A DNA stretch of 64,000 nt from positions 60,721,201 to 60,785,200 of the forward strand of contig OZ038422.1 of NCBI GenBank assembly GCA_964036155.1. Direction: 5' to 3'. Under the pieces are notes generated by a model. The model was given only the letters and a program-made list of their open reading frames with translations, did no database searches and had not been told where the DNA came from. Source of the stretch: Diploscapter coronatus. Its lineage: Eukaryota > Nematoda > Chromadorea > Rhabditida > Rhabditidae. Shown piece by piece: positions 1-13,100 of this stretch. Numbering within the stretch: the first letter of the stretch is position 1; each line of letters begins with the position of its first letter. A program made the translations under genes and the position numbers.

Positions 1-1143
1 CTGCATTGATCTTGTCCATCGGTTTTATTGTCTTTCTCGCGCAGTCTCGTTTTCTCTCTCGGATTTTCATGCTATTTACTTATCGCCATTCTTATCGCAT
101 ATCAATCGATTTATTTCATTCATATGCATTCCTATTTCGTCATTCTCTAGAGCTATCATGATATTCTAACTTCGCTTCAGATATCGTGAAGTTTATTTTT
201 AAGCCTGAAGTTTATAAGTGAGAGAAGTTGTATTATTTTCAGGAAATTTTCAGTCTATTCATCTTTTCAAAACATTTCTTTCAACAAAAAAGCATTCCAT
301 TTTCGTCATGCTTGGTTCCAAATATGATCGTTTTGGTCAGAATAGCTCTTTTCTGTTGGTTATTTTTCTGCTCTCTTTATGTGCTATTTCTTTCGTTCTG
401 CAAAAGGAGAACTGTCTTTCTCAAAGGCGCTACAACGTTTGCCAAAAGGCTCGTGGTGTGAATATTTCCGCTCAATCGCTCTTTTCTCAGGTTTTTGCTA
501 TGGTATTTATCAGATTTGTAGGACAACAATGCACTTTTATATATATATATTTTTTTTTTAAATCTTGCAAAAATGGGCGTATCCTTAACTTGAACGCAGT
601 TTTAAGCTAGTTCATGGTAATGGATTTTTTAAGTCTCTTATCAGGTTGTACGATAATTTAAGTTCACCTTTTGATAGTTAAACGTAGGAAGAGTATAACG
701 TAAATTATCGTCCGAACTAATATTCTTCACAAATACTCCAGTCATTCTTCTTTTTTGAGAATATTTTGTCTAAACGTCAAGTGTTACGAACAATCTCTAA
801 TAGAGATTCTGTCAGATCTGTTTCACTCCCTCCGTCATTCTTTTATATCGTAAATGTCAATGATTTTACAATCCTCTTTCTCTGAAAGAAATGTCTTCAC
901 AGCTTCAATGCCTTGATTCTCATTGCCTTTGCTTTGATTGCCTTATGAAAACACTTGCCCCACCAGACTTTGACCATAATCTTACAATATCTTTTATTCG
1001 TAAATCGATTTTTGCAAACTATCGTAAATTCTTTTTGACATTTGTATTAGACTGATCTATCGGACTTGATCTTAAAGAAACAGTTCTATTACGCTTTTTC
1101 TTCATATGAATTTTATTTGATAAAAAGTGGAAAGCTTTCCAGT
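1..1143. other. No gene seen
   Basis: AT-rich sequence with T/C-rich stretches near the left edge. Open frames here are short and low in complexity, have no splice-compatible neighbours and resemble no family. The last part probably holds the promoter of the gene starting at 1144. Confidence 0.5.
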
Positions 1144-2162
1144 ATGCCATCAATATCACTAGTCTCCCGAAGGAACCACTCGCAACGACAGCCCATTTTT
1201 GAGCTATCTTCCTCTTCAAATGGTATGGAAGTCCAATTTTGGTCGAAATTATTCTAATTTTCAGACGCAATATCTCCTTCCTCTTCATCTAGTCACTCTT
1301 CCACCTCTCACTCGCCGATTTCCTACAACCAATCGTATCTCCAGATTCAGACTTCGCTGAATAAACGGTAATTAGGAAATTATTTTTTGTTAACTGCCAT
1401 AATAATTCTCTCAGAATCTCTCCGTCTGATGTGCAACAACTAAGACGAGAAATGCGGGAGGAATTTCACTTGGACAAGACGACGAGCGGCAAGATGCAGA
1501 CGTTGCAAGCCAGTATGAGATTATTGACTGATTTAAGGGATCAATTAGAGAGGACCGCGCATATTGGTAAACTATTTTAAAATTACTTAAATTTGATACA
1601 GCAAAATACTCAAAATACATTTTTCTATGATTTTCACGGATCAAGTTTCAGAGCCCCAAACCTTGCCATATTTTATTCTGGAATATCAAGCCTTCATCAC
1701 TTGGCTATTCACGCAAATCCGATACGCTACCTACATGTCGAATCTACAGGAATACTTTGACTGTTTGAAGGTAAAATATCCAGGAAAGCAAGCTATTGTT
1801 AAATTTCAGTCCCACGAATGGAAAGTGTTTTCGCATTTGAGCGAGGATTCCGAGTATTTCCCTCTGATATCCCTGGAATTCGCGCTCCTCTGCAAAGAAT
1901 TCTCGAGTTTCTGCGACGAAACGACGGTTTCTCTCACGAAGGAACTCTACACCAAAGCACTGCTAGCCCTAGAGAAGAAGAAGCGGAAGAACGCGAATCT
2001 GTCGAGGTAATCGATAATGGGTGGGGGCGGCCAAAATCCAATTATTGTAATTTCAGCACGCATTTGGTGTACTTGGAAAATCTCTTAAACGATTTACAAG
2101 ACGCCGTGTATCAACTCCAACATCAAACCGGGTTTATGAACCATGAGAAATTCATTGAATGA
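1144..2162 (+). CDS. Unrecognised 251-residue protein, six exons
   Basis: I do not recognise the family. Six exons (1144-1222, 1265-1367, 1415-1566, 1652-1770, 1810-2006, 2057-2162) join in phase across GT-AG introns and total 756 nt, giving 251 residues. The start is the ATG at 1144, the first Met that opens into the Ser-rich second exon. Residues 1-55 are polar and contain a run of serines (SPSSSSSHSSTSHS). Residues 60-100 are charged and probably helical (LRREMREEFHLDK, LLTDLRDQLER). The rest looks like helical bundles with many aromatic and Leu residues and a Lys-rich patch (LEKKKRKNANLSR). No signal peptide or membrane span is seen. An intracellular adaptor or coiled-coil protein is possible, but this is inference. 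A polyadenylation hexamer follows 50 nt after the stop. Confidence 0.7.
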
Positions 2163-2212
2163 CACTTTTTTAGCTCATCAATCGTAGATTTATTAAACAG
2201 GCTATTAAAGAC

Positions 2213-2218
2213 AATAAA
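2213..2218 (+). terminator. Polyadenylation signal AATAAA
   Basis: A consensus hexamer lies about 50 nt downstream of the TGA at 2160-2162, as expected for a short nematode 3' UTR. Confidence 0.5.
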
Positions 2219-2550
2219 TTATTATTGATGGAAGATTTGTACAAATTCAATTTAATCAAATCAAGTGAATTTCGACTTTTAGAACTTTATTTTTTGAAAC
2301 CGAATCCATTCGTTTTATCGACCGACTGATGCATGCTTCCGACCAAAGTGTCAGCGGAGGTTTTTCGTTCGGGTTTTCTGAAATTAGTTGATAAGTTTCA
2401 AATTTATTTAAGAGTCCAAGCAATTTCAGGCAACTCGTATTTCTGCGGGAGAGAGGAAATTCTATGATGTAATTGTAATAAGAACGGAGTTATCAAGAAT
2501 GCAGGTCAGATAGTCAAAAACGGTTAAACTCTAGAACTATATTTTAACCC

Positions 2551-5500
2551 CTACCCCGTAAAGCTATCAATATGATCCAATTCATCGATCGCCTTATTCA
2601 GCAGTGGTGATCTGATCGGCGAAGACCAGCTAGAATCTTCCGTGTCGGAAGAATCAGATATCACTGCTGTCTTCAGACCTTCGGGATTCGAAGATCGTTT
2701 CAAAAGCGGGCTGACCATCTCCTTCAAATGCAGCTCGCGACTGTTCTTTATGAGCAAAGAATCTGAAATTTGTCGACTAAAGATCAAACTAGAAGCTCGA
2801 TCAGTTAGCAGATTTTGATGGATCTATCCCGGCTAGTTTTCTTCCAGATGCAAAACAAACGAATTGAAAGTTGAAGAAGAATGATTTTTTGGTTTAAATC
2901 TCAAGCTTACCTGTCGCCTTGAGCAGCTTCTTGCTATCCGTCGAAGCTGTCATGATCGAATTTTTGCAGGACTCTTGCAAAATCTCCTTTCGCTTTGCGT
3001 CGACTTTCGGGAGTTCGTGCTGCTTGTCCGATGAAGTCGAAGCCTCTTCCACAAAGGCATTAGCGACCTCGTATGCTGGGGGATTTTCAGACAAATCAAT
3101 CGGCTTAATTGGAGTGGCAATTAAGATGGTAGTTATGCGAACCAAGTCTAACTTACTTTGTCTCCCGGCGAGGCTTCCGGCGCGTAATTCCATCCCGATG
3201 GAGCCACCCAATGGACTGCGGAGTATGGAGGTGCTGAAATCTCAAGAGTTTATTTCTGAATGGAAGTCTAGATCGTACGCGATTTCGGTCGTTCTTCCAA
3301 TAAAGGAGGCATGCTTTCATCGACTTCATAAGCCAAGTCGATTCCGATGTTGATCTAAATTGCATTTAGATTTTAGGAACATCTGAGTTTGCATTATTTT
3401 ACCCTATAATAGCCGGCGATATGTACAATTGCGTCATCGATTTCGTCTTTATCGAGGATGAATTCAAGGGGCTAAAATTTGGGATCTTTAACCTTGAAAA
3501 TGAGCATAATTTGCCAATTTTATTATAAAAAAAAAGTAAATTTATTTGCCTGATTTGGGTTGTTCAACAGGAACAACTGTAGCACCGACGTCGATTCGGT
3601 TTCCCTAACCGCCAACAATTTACTAATCAATTGGAAGGCGATTGAAATCGCGGGCTGCTGCGTTTTGCCCGGATGTCTCACGACGATGCCACTTTGGGAG
3701 TCGATCTAATTTTAATTGTCCTAATTAATTACCCAAATTAGGTTTAATTACCTGCATAATCATGTCCAGCTGGCTCTCCTTGAAGGTCACTGAGAACGAT
3801 CTACCGCCAAACGAAGGCAGATGACACACGATATGGATGTACTTCAAACGAAGCATGGAAACAACCTCTGCAGTGGCATTCACTAGCGATCTAGCTGAAA
3901 CAATTAGGTAATTATCTTGATTTAATTGGGACAACTAAGAAGTTAATTACCCGAATCGTTCCCGTTGTTCTTCTCCGAATTTCCTTGATGCCTGATTAGC
4001 TCGCTCAATCGTTCAGAGTCTCGCTTCAGGTAGAATCGAAGATGCTTCCGGATTTCTCGTCGCTTGACGTTCTCAAGAAGAATTTCAGGCAGGAAAGTTT
4101 CCATGCCGTACTCTTTCCTGGAGATTAGTTAATCAACTAGACAAATTGAAGGGATGATTACTCTAGTTTGGAAATTGAAACTCGACCGTCTTTGAGAAGA
4201 TTCGATTCGATTGCCACTTGTTGCATGTGAAGAGCAGCCAATCGGATGCAGGCCTCATATCTAAATTATAATATTTTTAACTAGCTATAGTAATCATAAA
4301 TACCGTACCTCATCTCAAACGCAAATCTACCCCGAATCACGTCTCCAATGCATTGAGCGTAGAAATACTCGACGGCTCTTGGATCATCAGTCAAAAGTGA
4401 AAAAGTATCCCTCGGTACGAACGAAAACCGTAATACACATCGCAAATGCTCCGAGTTAGGCAACATTATAATCTAGATTTTTTTAATAAACAAATGTTCC
4501 TAAAAAGTAGTTCTAGAATACCGATTTAATCGTAGTTGTAGGTCGTAATAGCGAAATTCTGGACGACCTCGCTCCAAGGGAATATTCAATAGCTAAGGAG
4601 AAATGATAGTGGAGATTGAATTGCAATTTGTCTAGTAGGGAAGACAAGATGTCCTAAAATATCTATTTCAAAATGATTTTTTTGGACCCTGAACCTGCAC
4701 AGTTGTGGTCTCATCGTATGGGAACGATCTGGTTTGACCATTTTCGAGAAAAACCCGCATAACGTTGGGTAAGGGGGGTGGGTAGTCGGTCGGCTTAATT
4801 TAAAAACGTAATCGGGGAAATTTGCGATGCTCTACCGAATCAGGCCTCGAAGCTACGGATACTCGGTCGGTGAAGCGGACTTTGTAGTTTCGTCGGGAAG
4901 ATTTCGGCCGGGTAGGTAGTTGCTCAACGGTGATTTCCAGTAGATCACCGGAGGCACGTACGGCGAGGACAACCTAATGAAATAAATTGGAGGGGCACAG
5001 CATCGAAAACACAAAAAGCCGTACCTCGTCTTTCTTCTTCTCAGAAACATCCTCTCCATTTACAGCTAGTATTTGATCGTTAGCGAATAATAGACCATTA
5101 GAAGGGCCTTCTAAACAGCAAATTATGACGAGTTTTAAACTTTTAATCACCAGTAGAAACGAATTGAATAATCGTGGGCATTTGTCCCGCTGCGACGAAG
5201 CCGAATCCCATTCCGGATTTCTTTCGAATTGTAACGGTCCTCTTGCCCTCAGGTGCTCGGACCTGTCGAGGGTCATTGTAGGTCGTGCGTTTGTTGATAT
5301 GACTGAAATTTACCAACCTTTCAATCTTTTAAAAACCTTATTTTAGCTCCTATTTAGGCTTAGCTTATCATCTTCTCTACTTCCTTCCGCACCATTTGAG
5401 ATGCGTTTTCTTAATGAGAGAAGATGCCTTTTGAAACATAGCCTACTCGATGAAATAGGTCCTTCCGTGTTCGTCTCGAGCTTGTTCAAAACCGTACGGC

Positions 5501-6196
5501 AAATTGAAGCGACATCGGAACGCAGCCCAGGGAGGCTCCCAAAATGACGATCGGGTGGTGTGGCTGGAAGTTAAAATTTTAGAAAATTTCAGGATGAAAA
5601 AAGTAGGAAAAGAATGTGAGAAACTGATGCTATTGTTATTGAAAGAGGAGCAGATGTGAAAAATAGCTTTTATAAGAGTGCAGCACTTTACGGGCTGATT
5701 CGTCTTATTGTTTTTCAGAGCCGAAATTTATGAGTTCAAGATTTTCACATGAGAGAGAGAGAGAGAGAGAGGCTCCAAGATTTAACCTTACTTTAAAATT
5801 GTTCTTTTAGGGTAATCTGGGAATTGCATGACATCAGGAAGTAACGTCTAAGTGACCTTTTGTCAATGAGTTCATATACTGGTATCATAATATCGCAAGC
5901 AAAGTTAAGCCCTCCTAACCTTCATCAAAGATGAATTTCTCATTGAAATTCGGGTGACTTATCTAAGCTAAGCCAATAAAAAGTTGAAGTTGATTTTCCC
6001 AAACCTACATCAGCTCTTTAATTTCATCGACACTCGACGAGCAGACGATGCGTCTTGGGGAGGGGGTAAACGTGAGACTTCTTGATTTGATCATCTTTTT
6101 CTGTTGTTTGTCGAAGACGATGAATCCGGGAAAGTCGCAGGGCTGCAGCCGAAACACATGCTCGAACTCGAATATCTGCGTGGGAGATTCGGCCAT
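2551..6196 (-). CDS. WW-PDZ-FERM scaffold, FRMPD family
   Basis: Seventeen exons from 6009-6196 (first) to 2551-2762 (last) total 2268 nt, giving 755 residues. A WW-like segment has HGRTYFIDHINKRTTYNDPR. A PDZ domain follows (GMGFGFVAAGQ as the carboxylate-binding loop, then ANDQILAVNGEDVS). A FERM domain then runs from NVMRVFLENGQTRSF through RFSFVPRDTF, YEACIRLAALHMQQ and LPSFGGRSFSVTF to DDAIVHIAGYYR. The tail is Ser/Pro/acid-rich and ends DSFTG. This order is that of vertebrate FRMPD1/3/4 proteins, which link receptors and cortical partners to the membrane skeleton; the role here is inferred. Oddities: the first WW Trp is Phe (LPYGFEQ), the intron at 4794-4835 is only 42 nt, and the intron at 3472-3549 has a GC donor. 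The start is the first ATG of the exon. The 5' exon (residues 1-62) matches nothing I know. Confidence 0.88.
3472..3549 (-). other. GC-AG intron in the FRMPD-type gene
   Basis: The exon ends AATCAG and the intron begins GCAAAT and ends TTTTAG. Joining NPNQ to PLEFILDKDE in phase 0 restores the end of the FERM domain; no GT donor nearby does so. Confidence 0.75.
5751..5771. repeat. (GA)n microsatellite
   Basis: A run of ten GA units lies inside the first intron of the FRMPD-type gene. Confidence 0.9.
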
Positions 6197-9100
6197 TTTG
6201 CGATTTATTTACAGAAATGCACGGCAAATCACGGAATACGCGAAAAATCACGGGATCTTGCAGAGAATAGGTATATTTAGGGAGCTTTTGAATAATTTAC
6301 TTCAGAAGTGTCAGGAATTTAGGTAAATTTACAAGTTTTTTTTTTTTTAACAATATGGAGTTTCAGCAGTTCTCTGTAGGTTGAGAGTAATTTAGCTAGA
6401 TAGTAGCTGGTTTCGTCAAAATAGAAGAAATTTTAGCGTTTTAACTTTCCGAGTGAATATGTTGATAATTGAGGGGACCAAAAATGGTTTCGCTTTTCAA
6501 ACGCTTTAGCCGAAACCCAACATGTCAAATATGAAATGCGCTATGAAACTGAAAAGAGAGGCGAATTTTTGTCTTCGGGTTTTTCACAGATATAGCGATT
6601 AAACTAGAGAATTAAAGAAGCAGAGAAGTTATATCAGAGAGAAAGAAAGCCGTCATAAAAAACTAAAATGAGAGAGTGGGGAATAAACTGCGAGAAAAAG
6701 TTGAAGGGATTTAGAAACGGAAATATAGCAGGGAAAAGAATAAAATTTCCGAATTATATGACAGAGAAAAGCATATGGAGAGATAGAACATCTGCGAAAA
6801 ATTGAGCTAGGGGATGAATTATGTTTCAATTTTTCATATCCATTTATTGACGATTTTCGAGCAAACGATGACAGTCAAAGTTGGCTCATCTACACGTATT
6901 TTGAGATAAAATTTGAAATCGAGCAAAATTGTAGGATCGTAATAAAAATTCACAGAAAATAGAGGTTTACATCAATGATACGATTAAAGATAAAGTAGCA
7001 GTTAGGATAAAGATCAGATCAAGATAAATGGATTGGTTTTGTGGATTCCCGATGGCCTGATATCATGCGGGAATTTTTTTGACTTTGACACATCAAACTT
7101 TCTGCGCTAAATCATCAAATAACAGAAAAAGACTTCGAACCGAAAAACATGATTAGACTAATGGATAAATTACACGTTGTTATTCAGATTCAGATCAAGT
7201 ATCCCTCATTCGCGTGCTAATTTTCACGCTCACACATGTGTTAGGTAGAGGGTGGGAATTTGAGTAGCAGAGCGCATTGGAAACGAGCTGTCCAGACTAG
7301 GGCCTGAAGAAGCAGCAAGAAAAATGAAATGCGAAGGGCCGCGGATTGAGAAAGACTTGGGCTGGTCGTGCCCTTGTATGAGTTATGACTGACTCGGCTT
7401 TTGTCTTACTTCGACTAAAAATAAACAAGTTTTCGGGGTTGGTCACCCAAAAATTTAGATTTCTGGACGTAAGCCAGGGAACTCGTGGAGAAATTTCAAA
7501 CTTTCACTTTTCTTGGAGAAAAGTGGAAACATAGTTCTTATAATCCGATGAAATTCAACAATGGTCACTAAACCTATAAAACCTTCATCTAGTAAGATTA
7601 AGAAAAATTCTTCGATAAAAATTCGCGGCAATTTTTAAGCACCCCTTTTGACAGACAAATTGATTTGAAAAATGCCAATCTAAATTTCGGGCTTTATTGA
7701 GGGGAGATACTTTGATGTCTAAATCTTTGACTTATATTAATGAAAACAAAACATTTGGCTTCAAGCGACATACCCAGTTTTTGATATCTATCTTCAGATT
7801 CATTCTAAAGAGCATTTCCTGATTAAGTAATTTGTGCCTATCCATATGAATGAAGATAGTGAACATAATGAGCATTGACGTTCATACATTGAAGTGCATC
7901 TTTCCTATCGCATAAAGCAGAACTACCTATTTTACAGATTGAAATATGTCCGAAAATTCCGGAAGAAAGCATTAAATTGTCGATCAAAAACGATAAAAGT
8001 CATTCACTTTAGCTCCATTCCATTTTGAGTGACCTGTCAGCCCACACGAACGAAAAAAACATTTTGGATAAAAGACTCCCGCGTTCAGTTGAATGCACTC
8101 CATGAAATGTGCTGGGGATGAAGATAAAAATTTCCTAAATTCTAACGCAGCTTTTTTGGTCACTCTACATACATTTTGCCGGAACTTGGACGAATTGACT
8201 AGAAATCCAAAAGACAACAGCTAAAAATGAGATAGTCAAAGAAAACGACGAACAACTTGCAATCAAGAAAGTGGCGCTGTTTGCAAGATTTTTGGTTAGA
8301 TTTGAAAGTTCGGGATAGCTCTCTAGCCATGTGTTGGAAAAATGAAAAATAAAACGGGCTGGGATATAATTGACTGGACAAGTTATCCGACTTCTAAGTT
8401 TGTCTAAATAGGGAACCATTGGGTGAGAAGAAGCTGGAAATAGTCCGGTGGAACGAAGAGAGCGGAGAGAGTCGGAGAACATTTTAGAGAGAATGGAAAA
8501 GGAAAAGCCGTCGAATGGGCCCAATGGGAACGGGACGCGAAGCTTTGACTTGGCTTTCAATGCCGCGCGGGTTTAAAATACACGAGTCAAATCAAGTACA
8601 TTCGGGGAGTTTTATTCAGAAAATTGAAAGGAATGCACTATTTCAGTCAAATCGGGAAAATTGAAGTTGAAATAGTCCATTTGGTCTTGAAAGTACAGAT
8701 TTTTGCATAATTGGCTCTGAAATAGTACAAGGTCTTTAATTTTGAGTGTCTTGATTGAGCAGTGCCTTCAAAACTACTCTGAATACGCTTCGCTTTTTTC
8801 TTTGAAATAATATAACCAAGTTGTAAACGAGAACAATCCAAAGTAAATGATTCACACTCAATGGTTTTTTTGAAGCATACGTAATTCAACTGTGCGTTAT
8901 CTAGCCTGTTTTGAGCTTCCTAGTATTTATCATAAAGATAGATTGACATTATCGAGATCCTTATTAAAGGTTAAATAATCCCGAAGGAAGTAAATCCATT
9001 GAAATTTCACGAATGCATGAATTCGAAATTTGAAAGCAAAGCAGAATACGACCATGCTTGGATTAAGACTACTTTTTATACTTACAAATGAAAATTGCTA

Positions 9101-10191
9101 GAGATGTAGAGTTTCAGAAAATGTCTGCAGCGCCTTAAAAATTTGCTAAGGAAGCTAATATTCGATTTTTCTAGTCTAATTACGGAGCGGAGAAACCTCT
9201 TCATTCAAAATGCTGGACTTTGTGTAAAATTCTAAACATTGAGGAAAATTTAATTTCCATAATAAAGCATAGGGCTCTAAACCAGGTTGAGATATTTTCT
9301 AAACATCTCTTTAAATGGAAATCAAATGTGCAAAAAGTTGTTCATTCTTTGAAGGGTGCATTAGCGAATTTGGCAGCTAATTATCATTTTTTGGTTCGTT
9401 AGCGGCGAGTTTTGCAGGCAGACAATGAGCAAGGATGGAAAGCTCATCGGGATTCGGCGTATAAAAAATATTTCCAATTTTTATTTAGAACGTAGAAAAT
9501 TTAATCTTTTGTCAGATAATTAGAGAGTAGAGGTCAAGCTATTCAAAATGACGCTAGATCGAAGAGAGAATTGGTGAAGATCAAGAAGACAGAATTTGAT
9601 TAAATTTTTCAAAATTTAGACCTTACTTTGATAGATTATGATATCAAAGCCAGAACGCTTTAAAAATATATAATGAAGAGCAACTTTCATTCGATATAAA
9701 TAGGAAAATTAAGAAGATCATGATACCGATCATTCTTGATCGGGAAAATAAATGCCGCATTATTCTGGTCAGCGCACCTTTCATACACAACTTTCCCTTC
9801 CAAGCTTTTTCCTCGTGTTTGCTCGAAAGATCATAGTTTTCTGGACGTTGGTGGCGTCATATGCATGAGTCAAGAATTAGAAAAAGATGGTGTCGAAAGA
9901 GATAGATCTTAAGAAACTAGCATACTTTGCTTAAACCATCCAGCAATTAAACGATCTGAGAAAGTGAATCTGACGATATTTGCCATGCAAAGCGCCATGA
10001 GTAACGAAGGTCATTTCCTTGCTACCTCAAGAAGCATTACCTGATCTAGATACTTTTACCTAGAGTGTATTAAGACGGTCTTTAACCTAGAACATGCATC
10101 TTTGCAAGAATACAAATAAAGTAAAAATAAAATGTATGCATTTAGCAGATCCATAAACGGGAACAATGGCTGTTTGTTGGGATTGAAGGAA
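6197..10191. other. Long stretch with no supported gene
   Basis: About 4 kb of AT-rich sequence between two minus-strand genes. Slightly GC-richer patches occur near 7220-7400 and 8400-8580, with short open frames but no consistent splice phase. They may be regulatory DNA for the FRMPD-type gene, whose ATG is at 6196. Confidence 0.4.
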
Positions 10192-13100
10192 TCAAGTCAG
10201 AGGGGAGACTGGAAGGAGTTTCCGTTTTCCACTGGAATCCATTCGGACCGAGTCCTTTCCCTTTTTAGTCTTGCGCAGCATTCCGCTAAAAGCCAAAAGG
10301 CCTCCATTAGAAAGATTAAAAATGTTTACAATTTATAGCACCCCAAATGCAGAATATGTCTGGATGGAATTAAATGTAAATAAATAGGTCGTATTTGAAC
10401 TTTTGATACCTCGAAAAATTCCATTTAAATTTAAGATCATTAAATCCAGAGAGAGCTTTCAAGATTACCTTCAGAAAAGGTCCTGGCACAATTTTAAACC
10501 TCTAACGACTATTACGAAAACACTACGCGAAAGTCTCGAATTTAAATCTATCATTAAGCATCAGATAGCGAACATTACTTAATTTAAGTTTAAGTGAAGG
10601 TACAACAGTTTTTAAAATTATCCAAAACACTTCAGATGATGTTCACGTCATCACTTTCTACAAATTGAAGCTACGCGAAAACGAGCTGCCCTTATTTAGA
10701 GTCGTATTCCCAATTTCCATTTCCAAATATGGCTGTGGAGATATCGCATTTCACACGCCCATCCACGGGATATTCCCGTATCTGTCAACAGTTGACTAAT
10801 TTTTGTTCGGCAAAAACGAGCAGGAAGATAAATTCGAGCCATTAATTTTAGCTTGGGAAGACAATTGAGTAATCTTATAGTAGAGTCGTAAATTTTTCAA
10901 TAGTAATTTAAAATGAGTATTCTGAGATTTTTATATTAAATTCGCTGAGAAAGCAAATTATTTCGATAAAATAAAAAATCTGAGACTAATATGAAGATCA
11001 ACTCTATCTCGAATAGCCCCAGACTAGTTGCAAAATTTTCGTGACATCACACGATATAAAATATCAAATTACTGAATCTTTATTTCTCTATATTTTCGCT
11101 TTCAGTTTCGCAATTCTTAATTCGAAATTTAGTCCCATTGTGTAATATTATCTCTTTGCCTCTAAATCGACTTATTTTGTGCCAATTTCCATATTTGCTC
11201 AGCGAATTTCCCGTTTCTATTTTGTTCTTAGCGTTTATTTTCTTTGAGTTTTTTTGCGCCAGTTTTTCGTTTTTCATTTCCTTGCCTCAAAACAGCTCAT
11301 TTTTCAGCATCAAACAATAAGAAATTCGGGCCGAAAATTGGGTTCAAACGCCAGGAGAAAAATCGGGCTGAACCTAAAAATTTCTCATCGAAAATTTCAA
11401 AGCAGTCATTTTTCATAGCTAAACATGTTCCGAAATGTTGCCACTTTCGTTCCTTCGAACAATTCTAAAGGCCAAAAATGGGTCTGGCTTTCAAAATTGA
11501 TTGAATTTGTCTTACTTTAAAAGAAAGTTTTAAAAAGTATTTAACATATAAATTTGTAATATCGTGAGAAAGTCATGCAGATTTTCACACAAAAATTTCC
11601 AGTAAGTATGCATAAAAGCGATATTTTTCTAAAACTTTTTCTCAGACGAGAAGTTCCCGGAAGTTCCTCTTCATTTCATGCGTATTTTGATATGTTAACG
11701 TTTGTGGTTCGCGTAAAGTTAGCTCGAATAATTATTCCCCAGTGGCCATAACAAATCTCTATATTTTCTTTTTCTGTGCCGCAATCAAAAGTTTCTTCGT
11801 TGTTATTGATGATTTATGCTATTTTATTGCGTCTTTGTTTCAAAAATAAAAATTTATATTGAAAAGTATTTTTTAAAAAGTTTTTGCAAATATGGACTTT
11901 AGTCCAGTGTAAAATTATTATTTGTTTTTATTTTATTAGTAAAATTTTGGAGTCTCTCGGAATTCTGGGCCCAAGAATTGAAAAAAAAAAAAAAAAAACG
12001 CCGATTTTGGTTGAAAGTGGCTGTTGAAGGGCCCTAGCAAAAATGTGCGGCAATATTTTATTGCCCTTATTTTCTAAAGATATAGAAAACTGGGAAATAT
12101 TCTGGGAAAAGGAGAAAAACGTGAAAAATGAGGGATTATTATTTGAACTAAGGATGATGGGGCAAAGAAAAGATGCCTTGAGGGCACGAATGTTCCAAAA
12201 CTTCCTGAGCCCACATATTCGGGCTAACGAGGTCGTGAAAAACAACTGGGAAATTTTCTCATTAAGAAAATGAAAATTCAAAGAAAAAGTAATAGTGATC
12301 AAGGAATGATTAAAAAAATGCTTACTGTATGTAGAAAATCCGATTATCATCCAAAACGCATAGGTCGCACTCCTCAAGAACTGAGGCGTTCTAAATTTAC
12401 ATCGTTTTATCTTGAAGTAGAGTAAAGCTTGATCTTCATAAATTTGCGAATTTTATACATATGAAGATCGGCTTACAATTTTATGAACTAATTTCGAATA
12501 TTCTTCTTACATGAACGTGATACGGAGATGACGACGTCATAGCGTTTTCAGAAGTCCCGACATCAGCATCGTTGTCTTTGCAGGATTCAGAAGAGTCTAC
12601 AGTATCGTCCAGAGATTTGTGCAGCTCTGAGCATGTCATGAAACCTGAAAATTGAAAAATTTAGAATAAAAAAATAAATGCTGCATATTTTGACCAAAAC
12701 ATATTCAAAGTGGTTTTATTGAATACTCGAGAGTTATATGTCGCCAATGTGTGCATGAATGGGAAAAATTATTCGCTGTCATGCGATGATGCAATTTTCC
12801 AAGAATTGGGCGAAAAAGTAAAGATATCGATCACGAGTAATTCCATGTCTGGGAGAGAAATAATATTAAAACAATTAAAAAAGAAAGAAATTTCTGTTAT
12901 CCTATTATTTTAGAGACATTTAATATGAAACATCTGCGTTACTTTTGATGATATTTTTTCAGAAAAGTACAAAAAATAATATCTCTCAGAGAATTCTAAC
13001 TCGAAAGATGAATGAATTTTTTAAAAGCCATCTTGCTAAACTCAAAATCATTATTTTAAACAAAAGAAATAACAACCGTTCTTGACACTCGTATCCTTAT

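Noticed and set aside
3725..3755. Sequence resembling spliced leader SL1 (GGTTTAATTACC)
   Set aside because: It diverges after 12 bases, lies at an exon edge of the FRMPD-type gene and has no snRNA-like body.
11338..11352. B-box-like GGGTTCAAACGCC
   Set aside because: No A box or tRNA-like stems at the right distance.
11928..12377. 149-residue open frame on the minus strand
   Set aside because: Phe/Ile/Ser-rich, with no family resemblance. It overlaps an open frame on the other strand and mostly falls in the long intron of the small gene.
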